NCBI RefSeq assembly: GCF_937996225.1
Contig: NZ_CALKTC010000063.1
Coordinates: 1-64,000 of the forward strand
Origin: an uncultured Campylobacter sp.
Lineage (GTDB): Bacteria; Campylobacterota; Campylobacteria; Campylobacterales; Campylobacteraceae
DNA length: 64,000 nucleotides
Direction of reading: 5' to 3'
The position numbers and the translations under genes are program-made. Positions 34,606-43,279 of the stretch are shown here, in pieces. The notes under the pieces were generated by a model. It saw only the letters and a list, made by a program, of their open reading frames with translations, ran no database searches and was not told the DNA's origin. Every line of letters begins with the position of its first letter. Within the stretch, counting starts at the first letter, position 1.

Positions 34606-35218
34606 ATTTTGATTCGCCGTCTGGTTTAGCGGGGCAATTGTCAGCCCTGCGACCTCGCAGCGACGAGCCGCCGTAGCTTTACCGAACGGCGGCTGCAAAC
34701 GTCAAAAGTGGTGGCGAGCGCTTCTATAAGCTAGCTAAATTTATCGATCTGGCGGCAGAGTTTTGCTTCCGTACGGCGAATTGCCGCCGAGTAAATTTAG
34801 CCGAGCCGAAACGCAGCCTAGCGCGGGTCGTCGCGGCAAATTTTAAGTCGCACGCATAGCATAAATTTCAAGCGATAGTAATTCTAATACAACCCGCTCG
34901 TGCAGTAAAAATTTATGCCGCACAAGCAGCAATAAATCGCAAGTGCTAGCTCGTTAAACGGAGCGGGGATTTGGCTCAAAGTAGCTTGCAAAGTCTTATA
35001 CGAACGCTGCGCGCGCTCTATCTCTCGATTGGCTCACGCAAAGGAGCGATCACATGTCCACCTAAACGCACGATCCGCGCAACGCATCCATTTCCACGTT
35101 CAGCTACACGGTGCATTTGTGTCGCTAAGCCTATAATCCCGCGCGCTATGTCCTATCTGTGCGCCGCCACGGCTGTATGCAATCGCCTCTGCGATACTCC
35201 ACCGCACCGCTGCCCACT
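34606..35218. other. 613-nt gap after the importer operon
   Basis: No convincing gene. GCCGCCGT/ACGGCGGC forms an 8-bp GC hairpin at 34667-34693 without a T tail. A 107-codon plus-strand frame at 34971-35294 overlaps the DUF3137 gene, lacks a ribosome site and has no protein character. Confidence 0.45.
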
Positions 35219-36604
35219 TCATTCGCTCCAAATTTTACGGTTCAAATTTAGCTCGCTCACGATATCAACGAGCGCGCCGATCTCATCTACGTAAAGCTCT
35301 ATCGTGGAGTCCTGCTTTAGCGAGCAGTCGATTCTAGGCTCGAAATTATCGCGCCAGGTCTCGATCGCCACGTAAATTTTATCCTCCCTTAGCACCGCGT
35401 TTATCTGCGAGCCCAGCCTTAGATAGACCTCCGTCAGTCGCTGCATCAAAAGCGGCGTCAGAGCGTATCTCGCACCCACCTGATCGGTCGTATAGACGTC
35501 GAAAAACTCCTCAAATTTCACGTCGTCCATATTCGCTCGCTGCCCGTATTTGCGCAGATTTCGCGAGTTTTTGTGACATACCCGCACCTCGCAATTAAGC
35601 CTTTTGTGAAAGTCCGCGACGAAAAGCACTCCGTGAAATTTTACGTCGGTGCGAGTGCCGTTTTTAGTGCGCACCTTTTCGGCGGCGTAAAAGTCGCTAA
35701 ATCTCACGCGCACGCCCTGCACCTCCCCGCTCATCATATCCTCGCTCGATTGCTCGTTTATGTAGCAGTCGTAAATTTCAAAAAACTCATCCGTCCCCAG
35801 CCCGCCATTTTCATCGTAGCTAAGCCCGAAGCTTTTTGCGATGCTCGCGACGACCCTGTTTTTAAAATTTGATCTGAAATTCTGTCTTTTACTCGCCGTT
35901 AAAAGAGCGCTCACGACGCCGTAAACAGCCACGCCGAAAAATGCTCCGACCGCCATCTCCTCCCAAAAGCGCGCCACCAGTGCGCCCACGCCGATCCCTA
36001 CGACAGCGGCGATTAGACCGGCCTTTTTCACCGCTTTTTGCAGCGCCGCGCGCTCATCCTCTAGGCTCTGCAGATCGGTTAGAAAGTTAAATTTTGACTG
36101 GGTTGCGCCGTCTTTTTCACTCCCGCCCGCACCTTCGGTAGTTTTGGGCTCAAACCTCTCGTAAATAGCGCTCGCGCGGCTATCACTGCTTTCGTAGCTA
36201 CCGCCCTCGCCCGCTTCAGCTTTTAATACCCGCCCCTCTTTCGCATCGGCGCTAAAAATTTGTCCATCTTGTGCTGCACCCTGCCCTAACACGCCTGTAT
36301 CTTGCGCCGTATCAAAGCCGCTAAATTTATCAAAATTTGCGCGCTGCGTGCCGCCGTTTTTGCCAAAGCTTAAACTGTAAAATAGGCGGTAGAGCAGTCC
36401 GTTTAAAACCGGGAAGATGATGAAAAGCGCGATTATGAGCCAGTTTGTATCAAACGAGACGAGCTCCGTCCTGGTATTCAAAAACGCATAAAGTCCGAGC
36501 AGCAGCAGGGTTATCAAAAATGAGACGAGCTTACTAATGCGCGCGAGCTTTTCGCGCCGTTTTTCAAGCAGATAAAGCTCCTCTAAATCGCCGTTTCTAT
36601 CCAT
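35219..36604 (-). CDS. DUF3137 membrane protein
   Basis: The product has two N-terminal hydrophobic segments, another pair near residues 205-245, and a C-terminal soluble domain with the DUF3137 pattern (VRFSDFYAAEKV, FHGVLFVADFHKRL, SQINAVLREDKIYVAIE). The function is unknown; homologues are often encoded beside lemA. Residues ~95-175 are a low-complexity Gly/Ala/Ser/Asp/Glu-rich stretch, another of the repeat-like insertions in this window. I place the start at the second Met (36604; MDRNGDLEEL), after AAGGCGG; a Met at 36625 is possible. Confidence 0.85.
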   Translation of the reverse strand: MDRNGDLEELYLLEKRREKLARISKLVSFLITLLLLGLYAFLNTRTELVSFDTNWLIIALFIIFPVLNGLLYRLFYSLSFGKNGGTQRANFDKFSGFDTAQDTGVLGQGAAQDGQIFSADAKEGRVLKAEAGEGGSYESSDSRASAIYERFEPKTTEGAGGSEKDGATQSKFNFLTDLQSLEDERAALQKAVKKAGLIAAVVGIGVGALVARFWEEMAVGAFFGVAVYGVVSALLTASKRQNFRSNFKNRVVASIAKSFGLSYDENGGLGTDEFFEIYDCYINEQSSEDMMSGEVQGVRVRFSDFYAAEKVRTKNGTRTDVKFHGVLFVADFHKRLNCEVRVCHKNSRNLRKYGQRANMDDVKFEEFFDVYTTDQVGARYALTPLLMQRLTEVYLRLGSQINAVLREDKIYVAIETWRDNFEPRIDCSLKQDSTIELYVDEIGALVDIVSELNLNRKIWSE

Positions 36605-36802
36605 AATCCGCCTTTTGTAGCGCATTTAAGCGCCGGTTCATTTGTCGCGCAAATGTTTAAATTTAACCGCGCACCGCCGCCTGATCGCCGCTAAATTTAG
36701 CGTAAAGCTTGCGCCCTGCCGCAAAATTTTAAAATTTAATCCGTCGCTTTAATTTGGTCGTTATAAAATTTTAAATTTCGCCTTTGCCGCGCCGCAGCTT
36801 GC

Positions 36803-37996
36803 TCAATGCGGGCAAATCTTTAGCGCCTCTTTCAGCCGCCCTAGCCCGTCTTTTAGCAGCGCTCTAGAGGTCGCGATATTTAGGCGCAAAAATTTCTCGC
36901 CGCCCCTGCCGTATTGCGCGCCGCAGGAGAGATACAGCCCCGTTTTTTCGCGGATGAAGCGCGCAAGCTCCGCGCTATCCTGCGTGTAAGCGCCCGCATC
37001 GAGCCACATCAGATAGGTCGCATCTTGCGGCACGACGCGCACCTGCGGAAGCTCACGCGCGATAAATTCCGTCGCGAATTTACGATTTTCGCTGAGGTAT
37101 TCGCGCAGCGCATCCAGCCACAGCGCACCCTTCGTAAATGCGGCGATCGCGCCCTGCACTGCGAAAAAATTCGGCTCGGCGATGTCGTCGGAATTTAGCG
37201 CCTTTGAAATTTTATGACGCAAGCGCTTATCTGCGGCAAAGACCGCCGCGCTTTGTAGCCCCGCGATGTTAAACGCCTTGGTTGGCGCGATTATGCTGGC
37301 CGAAATCCTCTCGCAGCTCTTACTTGCCGCAGCAAAGGGCGTGTAACGCACGCCCGGCTCGGTCAGATCGCAATGCACCTCATCGCTAAGCACCGTCACG
37401 CCGTGCTTCTCGCACAGCTCGCCGATACGGGCGAGATCGTCCCTGCTAAAGGTGCGGCCGACCGGATTGTGAGGGTTACAAAGGATAAAAAGCGTCGTCT
37501 GCGGATCGGCAAGCTTAGCCTCCAAATCCTCCCAATCGATGCTATAATCGCCGCTAGCATAGGCAAGCTCGTTTTGCAACGGCACACGGGCGGCGTTTTT
37601 GATGCAGTAATAAAAGCAGTTATAAACGGGGCTCATCAGTAGCACGTTTTCGGCGGGCGAAGTAAGCTTGCGGATGATCGAATCGATCGCAGGCAGCGTG
37701 CCGCCGGCATAGATCAGCCACTCCTTTTGGATTTCATAATCGTGGCGCGAAAGCCACCAGCCTTGATACGCGCTGCGCCACTCATCATCGATAATCGAAT
37801 AGCCCAAAACCCGCTCATTTAGCCTCTTTTGCAGAGCCTCGATGATCTCGGGCGCGACGGCAAAGTCCATATCCGCGACCCACATCGGAAGCTCATTCTC
37901 GCCTACGTCCCATTTAAGTGACTTTGTGCCGCGGCGGTTCGGCAGAGCGTCGAAGTCGTATCTCTCTTTACCGCTTATAAAATCAAAAAGTCCCAT
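36803..37996 (-). CDS. patB: MalY/PatB-type aminotransferase (cystathionine beta-lyase)
   Basis: A 397-residue fold-type I PLP enzyme: the PLP lysine is K240 in APTKAFNIAG, and NPHNPVGR and SDEVHCDL are the usual cofactor-contact motifs. MalY/PatB enzymes cleave cystathionine or cysteine with C-S lyase activity. The start MGLFDFISGK is 1 nt from the DUF3737 stop, so the two form an operon; this pairing is common in other bacteria. It fits the sulfur amino acid uptake encoded nearby. Confidence 0.92.
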   Translation of the reverse strand: MGLFDFISGKERYDFDALPNRRGTKSLKWDVGENELPMWVADMDFAVAPEIIEALQKRLNERVLGYSIIDDEWRSAYQGWWLSRHDYEIQKEWLIYAGGTLPAIDSIIRKLTSPAENVLLMSPVYNCFYYCIKNAARVPLQNELAYASGDYSIDWEDLEAKLADPQTTLFILCNPHNPVGRTFSRDDLARIGELCEKHGVTVLSDEVHCDLTEPGVRYTPFAAASKSCERISASIIAPTKAFNIAGLQSAAVFAADKRLRHKISKALNSDDIAEPNFFAVQGAIAAFTKGALWLDALREYLSENRKFATEFIARELPQVRVVPQDATYLMWLDAGAYTQDSAELARFIREKTGLYLSCGAQYGRGGEKFLRLNIATSRALLKDGLGRLKEALKICPH

Positions 37997-37997
37997 C

Positions 37998-38840
37998 TTA
38001 CGCCCTTAACTCAGTGATGATCTCTATTTTAGACGCGTCGGTCGAGCCGTCTAGGATCAGCTCGCCGATGCTTTCCGCGCGGATTAGCCCGCTGCTTGGA
38101 TTTTTGACGCTGTCAATCGCGCCTTTTACTTCGACTTGCACCTCGCTGTATTCAAACGCTAGCGTCGTATTTATGAGCTCGCAGTCTTGCAGGCGCAAAT
38201 TTTGCATATAGCAAAAGCCCTGCAAGCTCTCGATCTTGCAGTTTCGTAGCGTTACGTTTTTGGAATTCCACCCGAAGTACTCGCCCGCGATGAAGCAGTC
38301 CTCGATGAGGATATTTTCGCAGTTCCAAAACGCGTCCTTAGAGAGGAGCTTGGAGTTTTTAATCGTTACGTTTTTGCAGCCGTCGAAGCAGTAATCCCCG
38401 AAGAGCGATAGATTTTCGATGCTTAAGCCTTCGCAATCAAGCCCGAAATACGCGCCCTTTGCGGTGACGTTTTTTAGCGTGACGTCGCTGCAGTGCCACA
38501 AGGTCTCCTGCGCGTCGTGGAATTCCACGTTTTGCAGCGCGGCGTCTTTTATGCGGCGAAGCCCTTTAGGCGCGCCGTAGAGGCAGTCTTTTAGCACCAC
38601 GCCGCGGCTATACCAGATCCCTGCGCGCGCGACCTCGTCGAATAAGCAGTCCTGTGCACGAATATTTTCGGCGTACCAAAACGGATATTTCCACTCAAAT
38701 TTACAGTTTTGCGCGACGATATTTGCGCTGTGTTTTAGCGGCGACTCGCCCTCACCGAAGACGGAATTTTCGATCCGCAGATCCTTTGCGCCGAACAGCG
38801 CGCGCTCGCCGCTAAAGTGCTTTTGTCTTAATATTTGCAT
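37998..38840 (-). CDS. DUF3737 right-handed beta-helix protein
   Basis: A 280-residue protein made of regular ~20-residue rungs (xxNxxIxNCxF pattern: ENILIEDCFIAGEYFGW, KNVTLRNCKIES, QNLRLQDCELIN), the DUF3737 signature of a right-handed beta helix. Its biochemical role is unknown. AAGGAAAG lies right before the ATG at 38840 (MQILRQKHF), preferred over an upstream in-frame ATG at 38879. It is co-transcribed with the MalY/PatB gene. Confidence 0.88.
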   Translation of the reverse strand: MQILRQKHFSGERALFGAKDLRIENSVFGEGESPLKHSANIVAQNCKFEWKYPFWYAENIRAQDCLFDEVARAGIWYSRGVVLKDCLYGAPKGLRRIKDAALQNVEFHDAQETLWHCSDVTLKNVTAKGAYFGLDCEGLSIENLSLFGDYCFDGCKNVTIKNSKLLSKDAFWNCENILIEDCFIAGEYFGWNSKNVTLRNCKIESLQGFCYMQNLRLQDCELINTTLAFEYSEVQVEVKGAIDSVKNPSSGLIRAESIGELILDGSTDASKIEIITELRA

Positions 38841-39270
38841 GGCTTTCCTTAGATTTAAAATTTGCTTCAGATTATACAAGGAATTTCAAAATTCCGCATA
38901 GATTAGGCGTATGAAACGCAAGCGAATTTTAAAAATTTTAAAATTTAAAGGCGGCGAAGGACTAAATTTGACGCGCTTCGGTAGTGGTTACGAAACATAT
39001 GCGGCGAATGCACGGCAAATCGCCGCACGTTTATAAAGGCGTTTTTGTAAACGCCCTAATGAAGCGCGCCTAGATCACTACGGCTATTCGCGTATTCGTT
39101 TAGGCACCCGTATCTGCCCACGACGCGTGTCGCTCGAAAGATACATAAAAATTTATCGCAAGCGGCGCCTTATAAAATTTGTAAAATTTTCTACAATCAA
39201 CGTGCAAGTTTCCCTAAAGCGTCGTGTCTGAAAAAGCGCAAATTTTACCCCGCACACAAACTGGGCGCGT
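38841..39270. other. Gap upstream of the DUF3737-patB operon
   Basis: No gene seen. GGCGTTT/AAACGCC (39038-39055) forms a small hairpin with a 4-nt loop and no T run. Confidence 0.4.
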
Positions 39271-39750
39271 CTAATGCTCGTGGTGATGCAAGTGGATGTC
39301 TTCGCCGCGGTCTCGATCTGTAGCGCGCTTTCGCAGATCAAAATACACAAAAAGCCCACTAGGCTCGCCATCCTCGTAAATTTCAAGCTTGTAGCGCATT
39401 ACGGCGTGCGTGCATACTGCAACGTCAAGCGTCGCTTCATAGCCGTCTGCGCTGCGCTTTAGCGGGAATTCCGCATTGCCCATATTCATACTCACGCCCG
39501 AAATTTTAACGCTCGGATTTTTCAGCTCACGCGAAATTCCGCTTATTTTTAGCTCATTTGCTCCCGCTTCGATCGGATGGCGCGCTACGCTAAAGAGCGC
39601 CTTCTGCCCGCCCGCGTTAGTCTCGCAGTCCTGTGCGGCTAGATTGCAACCCAGACGCGTCCTTATATCCTTAAATAATGCATCGCTCTCATCCGCGCCA
39701 AATCCTAAAGTAGCGGCGAAAATCAAGCTAAAACGTAGAGCCTTTATCAT
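39271..39750 (-). CDS. Periplasmic hypothetical protein with a His-rich tail
   Basis: The 159-residue precursor has a signal peptide (MIKALRFSLIFAATLGFGA), a small disulfide-capable segment (LGCNLAAQDCETNAGG), a beta-rich middle and a C-terminal HLHHHEH. The middle (VSMNMGNAEFPL, EATLDVAVCTHAVMRYKLEIYEDG) resembles YtkA-like/FixH-type periplasmic beta-sandwich proteins, some of which handle metals. The histidine tail suggests copper or nickel binding; this is inference. Monocistronic. Confidence 0.65.
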   Translation of the reverse strand: MIKALRFSLIFAATLGFGADESDALFKDIRTRLGCNLAAQDCETNAGGQKALFSVARHPIEAGANELKISGISRELKNPSVKISGVSMNMGNAEFPLKRSADGYEATLDVAVCTHAVMRYKLEIYEDGEPSGLFVYFDLRKRATDRDRGEDIHLHHHEH

Positions 39751-39866
39751 TATGATCCTTTGTAAATGAAATTTGTACGCAATTTTAGCAGAAAATTCCG
39801 CGCCTATTAAAAATATTTATTAAAATTTTAGCTAAAATAATGATATCTTCTACGAAAGGATGAAAA

Positions 39867-40229
39867 ATGGCTGAGTTTTTAATCAAAGATGCTAAGGACG
39901 GCTGCAAATTCGATCTACTTTATGACGGGCATGTACTGTGCACCTCCGAGGTTTACACGAGCAAGGCCGCTTGCAAAAACGGCATCGAAAGCGTCGCAAA
40001 AAACGCCGCGCTAAATAAGATCGAGGATCAAATCGCAGGCGGAGAAAAGCTAAACAATCCGAAATTTGAGCTTTACACTGATAAAGCAGACAAGGTTCGC
40101 TTCCGCCTAACGGCTAGCAACGGACAGATCATCGCCGTTAGCAAGGATTTTGAGGCTAAGGCGGACGCCCTAAAAGTAATAGAGCTTATTGTAAAACAGG
40201 CCCCGAAAGCCAAGATCAAGGAGGCGTAA
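39867..40229 (+). CDS. DUF1508 (YegP-type) protein
   Basis: The 120-residue protein is a tandem of two DUF1508 units: CKFDLLYDGHVLCTSEVYTSKAACKNGIESV and KVRFRLTASNGQIIAVSKDFEAKADALKVIELI. Such small proteins are widespread and of unclear function, with a YegP-like fold. AAAGGATG precedes the ATG. The next gene starts directly at its stop, so the two are co-translated. Confidence 0.88.
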   Translation: MAEFLIKDAKDGCKFDLLYDGHVLCTSEVYTSKAACKNGIESVAKNAALNKIEDQIAGGEKLNNPKFELYTDKADKVRFRLTASNGQIIAVSKDFEAKADALKVIELIVKQAPKAKIKEA

Positions 40230-40676
40230 ATGGACATAAACGGACTTGTAAATATGGTCTCCGCGCTCAAAAGCGACGATAAAAATTTAAGAGAATTTCA
40301 AAGCGGTCCGGTCGCTTTTATCGAAAAATTTCTAGGCGTTGATCTGCCAGACGATCAGATAAATGCGATAATTGCGGGCATCAGCTCAAATTTTTTAAGC
40401 AAAAACGAAAGCGGCGGATCTAGTTCGCTAGGCTCGATGCTGGGCGGACTTTTGGGCGGCGGCGAAGACGTGCAAGCAAATGCCGTCGATAGCAAAGGCG
40501 TGGATTTTAGCGCGCTGATCGGCAAAATCGCAAGCGCCAAGCTCGACCTAAACGGCGACGGCAAAGTCGATATCAACGACGCAAGTAGCTTTTTGGGCGA
40601 TCTTTTAGGAGGCGGCGCAAACGGCGAAGATAAGGGGCTAAGCTTAGGCAGCCTGCTAAAAACGTTTAAAATTTAA
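40230..40676 (+). CDS. Hypothetical protein with an EF-hand/dockerin-like loop
   Basis: A 148-residue protein: an N-terminal helical half, a Gly/Ser-rich stretch (LGSMLGGLLGGGED), and a C-terminal LDLNGDGKVDINDASSFLGDLL, which matches the calcium-binding loop of dockerin or EF-hand modules (D-x-N-x-D-G-x-V-D). No signal peptide. It follows the DUF1508 gene without a gap (AAGGAGG before the ATG). A calcium-responsive role is an inference. Confidence 0.7.
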   Translation: MDINGLVNMVSALKSDDKNLREFQSGPVAFIEKFLGVDLPDDQINAIIAGISSNFLSKNESGGSSSLGSMLGGLLGGGEDVQANAVDSKGVDFSALIGKIASAKLDLNGDGKVDINDASSFLGDLLGGGANGEDKGLSLGSLLKTFKI

Positions 40677-41176
40677 ACGAGGCTAAATTTAAAACGCAGA
40701 CTGGATTTTGCGCGGCGATATTTAAATTTGCGCGCGCTATTTTAATCCGCGCCTGCGTACTACGGCGCTTGCGTGAAGGGTTTAAATTTATGCTGTATTG
40801 CGCGTAAAAACCTCGCGCTTAATTAAGGCGGGCTCAAATTTAAAGCAAAAGTTATTTAAAATTTAAGCCCGTTTCGCCTTTGCAGCGTTTTGTTTATGGC
40901 ACCTTGACGGAGCGCCCCGCTCGATCCTCTTTAAACCCTCGCTTCAAGATGAAACAATCTCAAATGCCGCTTAAATTTTATCTTTGTCCTTCAAGCGTCC
41001 GCTTTAAATTTAGTCGCTCTTTGGCTCGGTTTCATTTCGCTACCCATTCAAATTCCCGCGCAGCGCGTCAAAGCATATAGTCAAATTTTATCAAAATTTT
41101 AAAAACGGCTATAAATTAAGCGCGAAAGAGTTCGCCCAAATAGGATATATTTTATTTCTATTTACTGTTTAGGTAG
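40677..41176. other. Gap before the candidate small RNA
   Basis: No gene seen. Alternating GC-rich and AAATTTAAA words; a 66-codon plus-strand frame at 40880 lacks a ribosome site and protein character. Confidence 0.4.
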
Positions 41177-41182
41177 TATAAT
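41177..41182 (+). promoter_or_regulatory. -10 box of the candidate small RNA
   Basis: TATAAT follows a T-rich stretch (TTTATTTCTATTTACTGTTT), the common Campylobacter sigma-70 pattern. The predicted start is near 41189, and a strong terminator follows within 65 nt. Confidence 0.6.
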
Positions 41183-41188
41183 CGTCTT

Positions 41189-41252
41189 TGTCCGACAAGA
41201 TAAAACCTCCTTTTTGTATGAAGCCCGAGTTTAAAAGCTCGGGCTTTTTTTA
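41189..41252 (+). ncRNA. Candidate ~64-nt small RNA with an anti-Shine-Dalgarno stretch
   Basis: A promoter (41177) and a strong terminator (41221-41252) enclose about 64 nt with no open frame. The single-stranded part holds ACCTCCTTTTT (near 41205-41215), complementary to AAGGAGG ribosome sites such as those before many genes here. This layout (short C/U-rich seed plus terminator hairpin) is that of trans-acting small RNAs. moaC has its own -10 downstream, so this is not simply its leader. Expression is unproven. Confidence 0.5.
41221..41252 (+). terminator. Strong Rho-independent terminator
   Basis: AAGCCCGAG and CTCGGGCTT form a perfect 9-bp GC-rich stem with an 8-nt loop, followed by seven T. 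Confidence 0.9.
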
Positions 41253-41264
41253 TGCCCGAAATTC

Positions 41265-41273
41265 TGCTATAAT
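41265..41273 (+). promoter_or_regulatory. Extended -10 promoter of moaC
   Basis: TGCTATAAT is a perfect extended -10, 27 nt before the moaC ATG. Confidence 0.6.
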
Positions 41274-41299
41274 CCCGCCAAAAACTGTAAGGAAATTTT

Positions 41300-41770
41300 A
41301 TGCTTTCACATATCGACGAAAACAATATGCCGCGCATGGTAGATGTCGGCGCCAAGGACGAGAGCGAGCGCGTAGCCACCGCTAGCGGCATCATCCGCAT
41401 GAGCGCGGAGGCGTTTGCCGCCGTTAAGCAAAACACGGCCAAAAAAGGCCCCGTGCTTCAAACTGCCGTAGTTGCCGCGATAATGGGCGCTAAAAAGACG
41501 AGTGAGCTAATACCCATGACTCATCCGCTTACGATTACTTCGATTAAAACCGATATTGAGGAGCTTACGAGCGAGTGCGCGTTTAAGCTTTTTGTAACTG
41601 TAAAAATCACGGGCAAAACGGGCGTTGAGATGGAGGCGCTAACGGGCGTGAGCGTGGGGCTGCTGACGATTTATGATATGCTAAAAGCGATAGATAAATC
41701 GATGCAGATCACCGACGTCGTGCTGCAGCGCAAAGAGGGGGGCAAGAGTGGCGTGTATATTAGGGGCTGA
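41300..41770 (+). CDS. moaC: Cyclic pyranopterin monophosphate synthase MoaC
   Basis: The 156-residue protein has the MoaC motifs MVDVGAKDESERVATASG near the start and LIPMTHPLTITSI with KTGVEMEALTGVSVGLLTIYDM later, containing the catalytic Lys and Asp region. With MoaA it makes cPMP, the first intermediate of molybdenum cofactor, needed by the three molybdoenzymes in this window. AAGGAAA precedes the ATG. It overlaps the next gene by 23 nt. Confidence 0.96.
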   Translation: MLSHIDENNMPRMVDVGAKDESERVATASGIIRMSAEAFAAVKQNTAKKGPVLQTAVVAAIMGAKKTSELIPMTHPLTITSIKTDIEELTSECAFKLFVTVKITGKTGVEMEALTGVSVGLLTIYDMLKAIDKSMQITDVVLQRKEGGKSGVYIRG

Positions 41771-42008
41771 AAAGCCGAAAATCGACTATCCACTTTTTTG
41801 GGAATATAAAATCATCCTAGACGCAAGCACCCAAAAGCGCGAGCAGATCGATGAAATTTTAAAGGGCGAAAATTACAAAATAGACTTTTCGCGCTTTTCA
41901 AACGGCGGCAAATATATGAGCTTCAACGTAAGCGTTTTCGTTAAAGACGACTTACATCGAAACGAAATTTTCGAGCGCTTAAAAGCCCACTTTAAATATG
42001 TATTGTGA
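41748..42008 (+). CDS. DUF493 (HP0495/YbeD-like) protein
   Basis: An 86-residue protein with the small ACT-like pattern of DUF493: KPKIDYPLFWEYKIIL, a central helix, and YMSFNVSVFVKDDLHRNEIFERLKAH. Members may regulate enzymes by binding small ligands; unproven here. The start inside moaC is approximate; other nearby starts are possible. It lies between moaC and a coiled-coil protein in a tight cluster. Confidence 0.82.
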   Translation: MACILGAEKPKIDYPLFWEYKIILDASTQKREQIDEILKGENYKIDFSRFSNGGKYMSFNVSVFVKDDLHRNEIFERLKAHFKYVL

Positions 42009-42019
42009 CAGGAGATGAA

Positions 42020-43279
42020 ATGAAAGAAGCAATAATCAAAAAATTCGGCGCCGATCTCGCGCAAATTCCACAAGCCGAGCTAGCCTCATATGTGCAAGAG
42101 CTCGCCTTGCAAGAAGCCACGAAGGCTTTGTGTGAGCTTGACGACGAGAGTAAAAGCGCCAAAAGCACGCAATTAATCCTAGACTTCGCAGCCGAGTTAA
42201 AAGACGCGGGCGCGCTTAGCGATGAGACGGCAGAAGCCCTACTTAACGGCGTTAAAAAGGCGCTGTGCGACGAGGACGAGCAGGGGCTTTACAAGCTCAT
42301 CTACGACTACGACGATCTGCGCAAAAAGATCGCTTGTAAGCAAAAGGCTATTAAAGCACTTGTTTTGCGCAGCTACGATGATCTGGATACTGCGCTGCAA
42401 AACGCAAGCGAAACAGAGCTAAAAGAGCGCATAGGCTCGGCGCTACAGCGAGCGATCGCGAGCAAACTTCCGCTTGCGGATGTGCTTAAAGAAGCAAGCG
42501 AACTGGCTTTCATAAGCGTGCTCGAAAGCGGAACCGACATCGAGGACACCGCGCACGAGACGGCTAAAAACATCGCATTTTCGGCTATCGGCGACGGGGA
42601 ATTTACGAAATTCCGCACGAAAGAAATTTCAAAAATCATCATAAATCGCGCGATTTTCGTCGCAAACGAGAGTAAAAATACCGCCTCTGCGCTGATTAGA
42701 GGCGCGATTTTAGGCTGCTACGACGGCATAAACAAAGCCGCCGAAAGATACCGCGACGAGCTAAGTTTCTCGCCAGCAAGCGACGCACAGAGCCTAGAGA
42801 ACGAAAGGCTTCAAATTTCGCAGATGAGCGAGCTATTTAGCGCCGTGCTAAGCGACGCGGTCGCAAGCTCGGAGGAGCCCGCTAAAAGCGAGATCGCCAA
42901 GATCGCCGATGAAGAATTCGGAGGCTATTTGGCTAAATTTAGAAAAATTTCAAGCGATCTTGCCGAGCAACTAAGCGCCAAAATCGGCGAGATCGAGCTT
43001 GGCGAGCGCGCAAAAAAGGCGAGCGCCAAGGCGCGCGAAATCACTCAAGAGCTAAGTCAAAAAAGCGCCAAAATCATCGAAAACCTCGATCTGGACGAGA
43101 AACTGGACGCAATCAAAAAAGAGCTTAGCGAGTTTGAAAAGAAGATGAGCCAAAAATTTGCCGAGCTAAAAAGCTCCGACGTCGCCAAAAACGTAAGCGA
43201 AAGGGCGCGCGAGATGAGCGCTAAGGCTTACGAGGCCGCAAAAGAGACGATCGCCAAGCTAAAGTCCAAAAAGGACTAA
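42020..43279 (+). CDS. Hypothetical Ala/Lys/Glu-rich helical protein (DUF6781-like)
   Basis: A 419-residue, almost entirely helical protein. The N-terminal two thirds form helical bundles (similar to DUF6781 proteins of Campylobacterota, from memory). The last ~130 residues are heptad-rich coiled coil (AKIGEIELGERAKKASAKAR onward) resembling LEA/apolipoprotein-like repeats and ending KLKSKKD. No signal peptide or membrane span. The ATG at 42020 follows AGGAG by 5 nt; an in-frame start at 42005 is less well placed. Possibly a stress or envelope-associated protein; function unknown. Confidence 0.75.
   Translation: MKEAIIKKFGADLAQIPQAELASYVQELALQEATKALCELDDESKSAKSTQLILDFAAELKDAGALSDETAEALLNGVKKALCDEDEQGLYKLIYDYDDLRKKIACKQKAIKALVLRSYDDLDTALQNASETELKERIGSALQRAIASKLPLADVLKEASELAFISVLESGTDIEDTAHETAKNIAFSAIGDGEFTKFRTKEISKIIINRAIFVANESKNTASALIRGAILGCYDGINKAAERYRDELSFSPASDAQSLENERLQISQMSELFSAVLSDAVASSEEPAKSEIAKIADEEFGGYLAKFRKISSDLAEQLSAKIGEIELGERAKKASAKAREITQELSQKSAKIIENLDLDEKLDAIKKELSEFEKKMSQKFAELKSSDVAKNVSERAREMSAKAYEAAKETIAKLKSKKD

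Noticed and set aside
34971..35294. Plus-strand open frame of 107 codons
   Set aside because: No ribosome site, overlaps the DUF3137 gene and has Arg/Ser/Cys-rich random character.
41189..41299. Molybdenum cofactor riboswitch before moaC
   Set aside because: The stretch is too short and simple for that large structured RNA, and a terminator plus a separate promoter split it from moaC.
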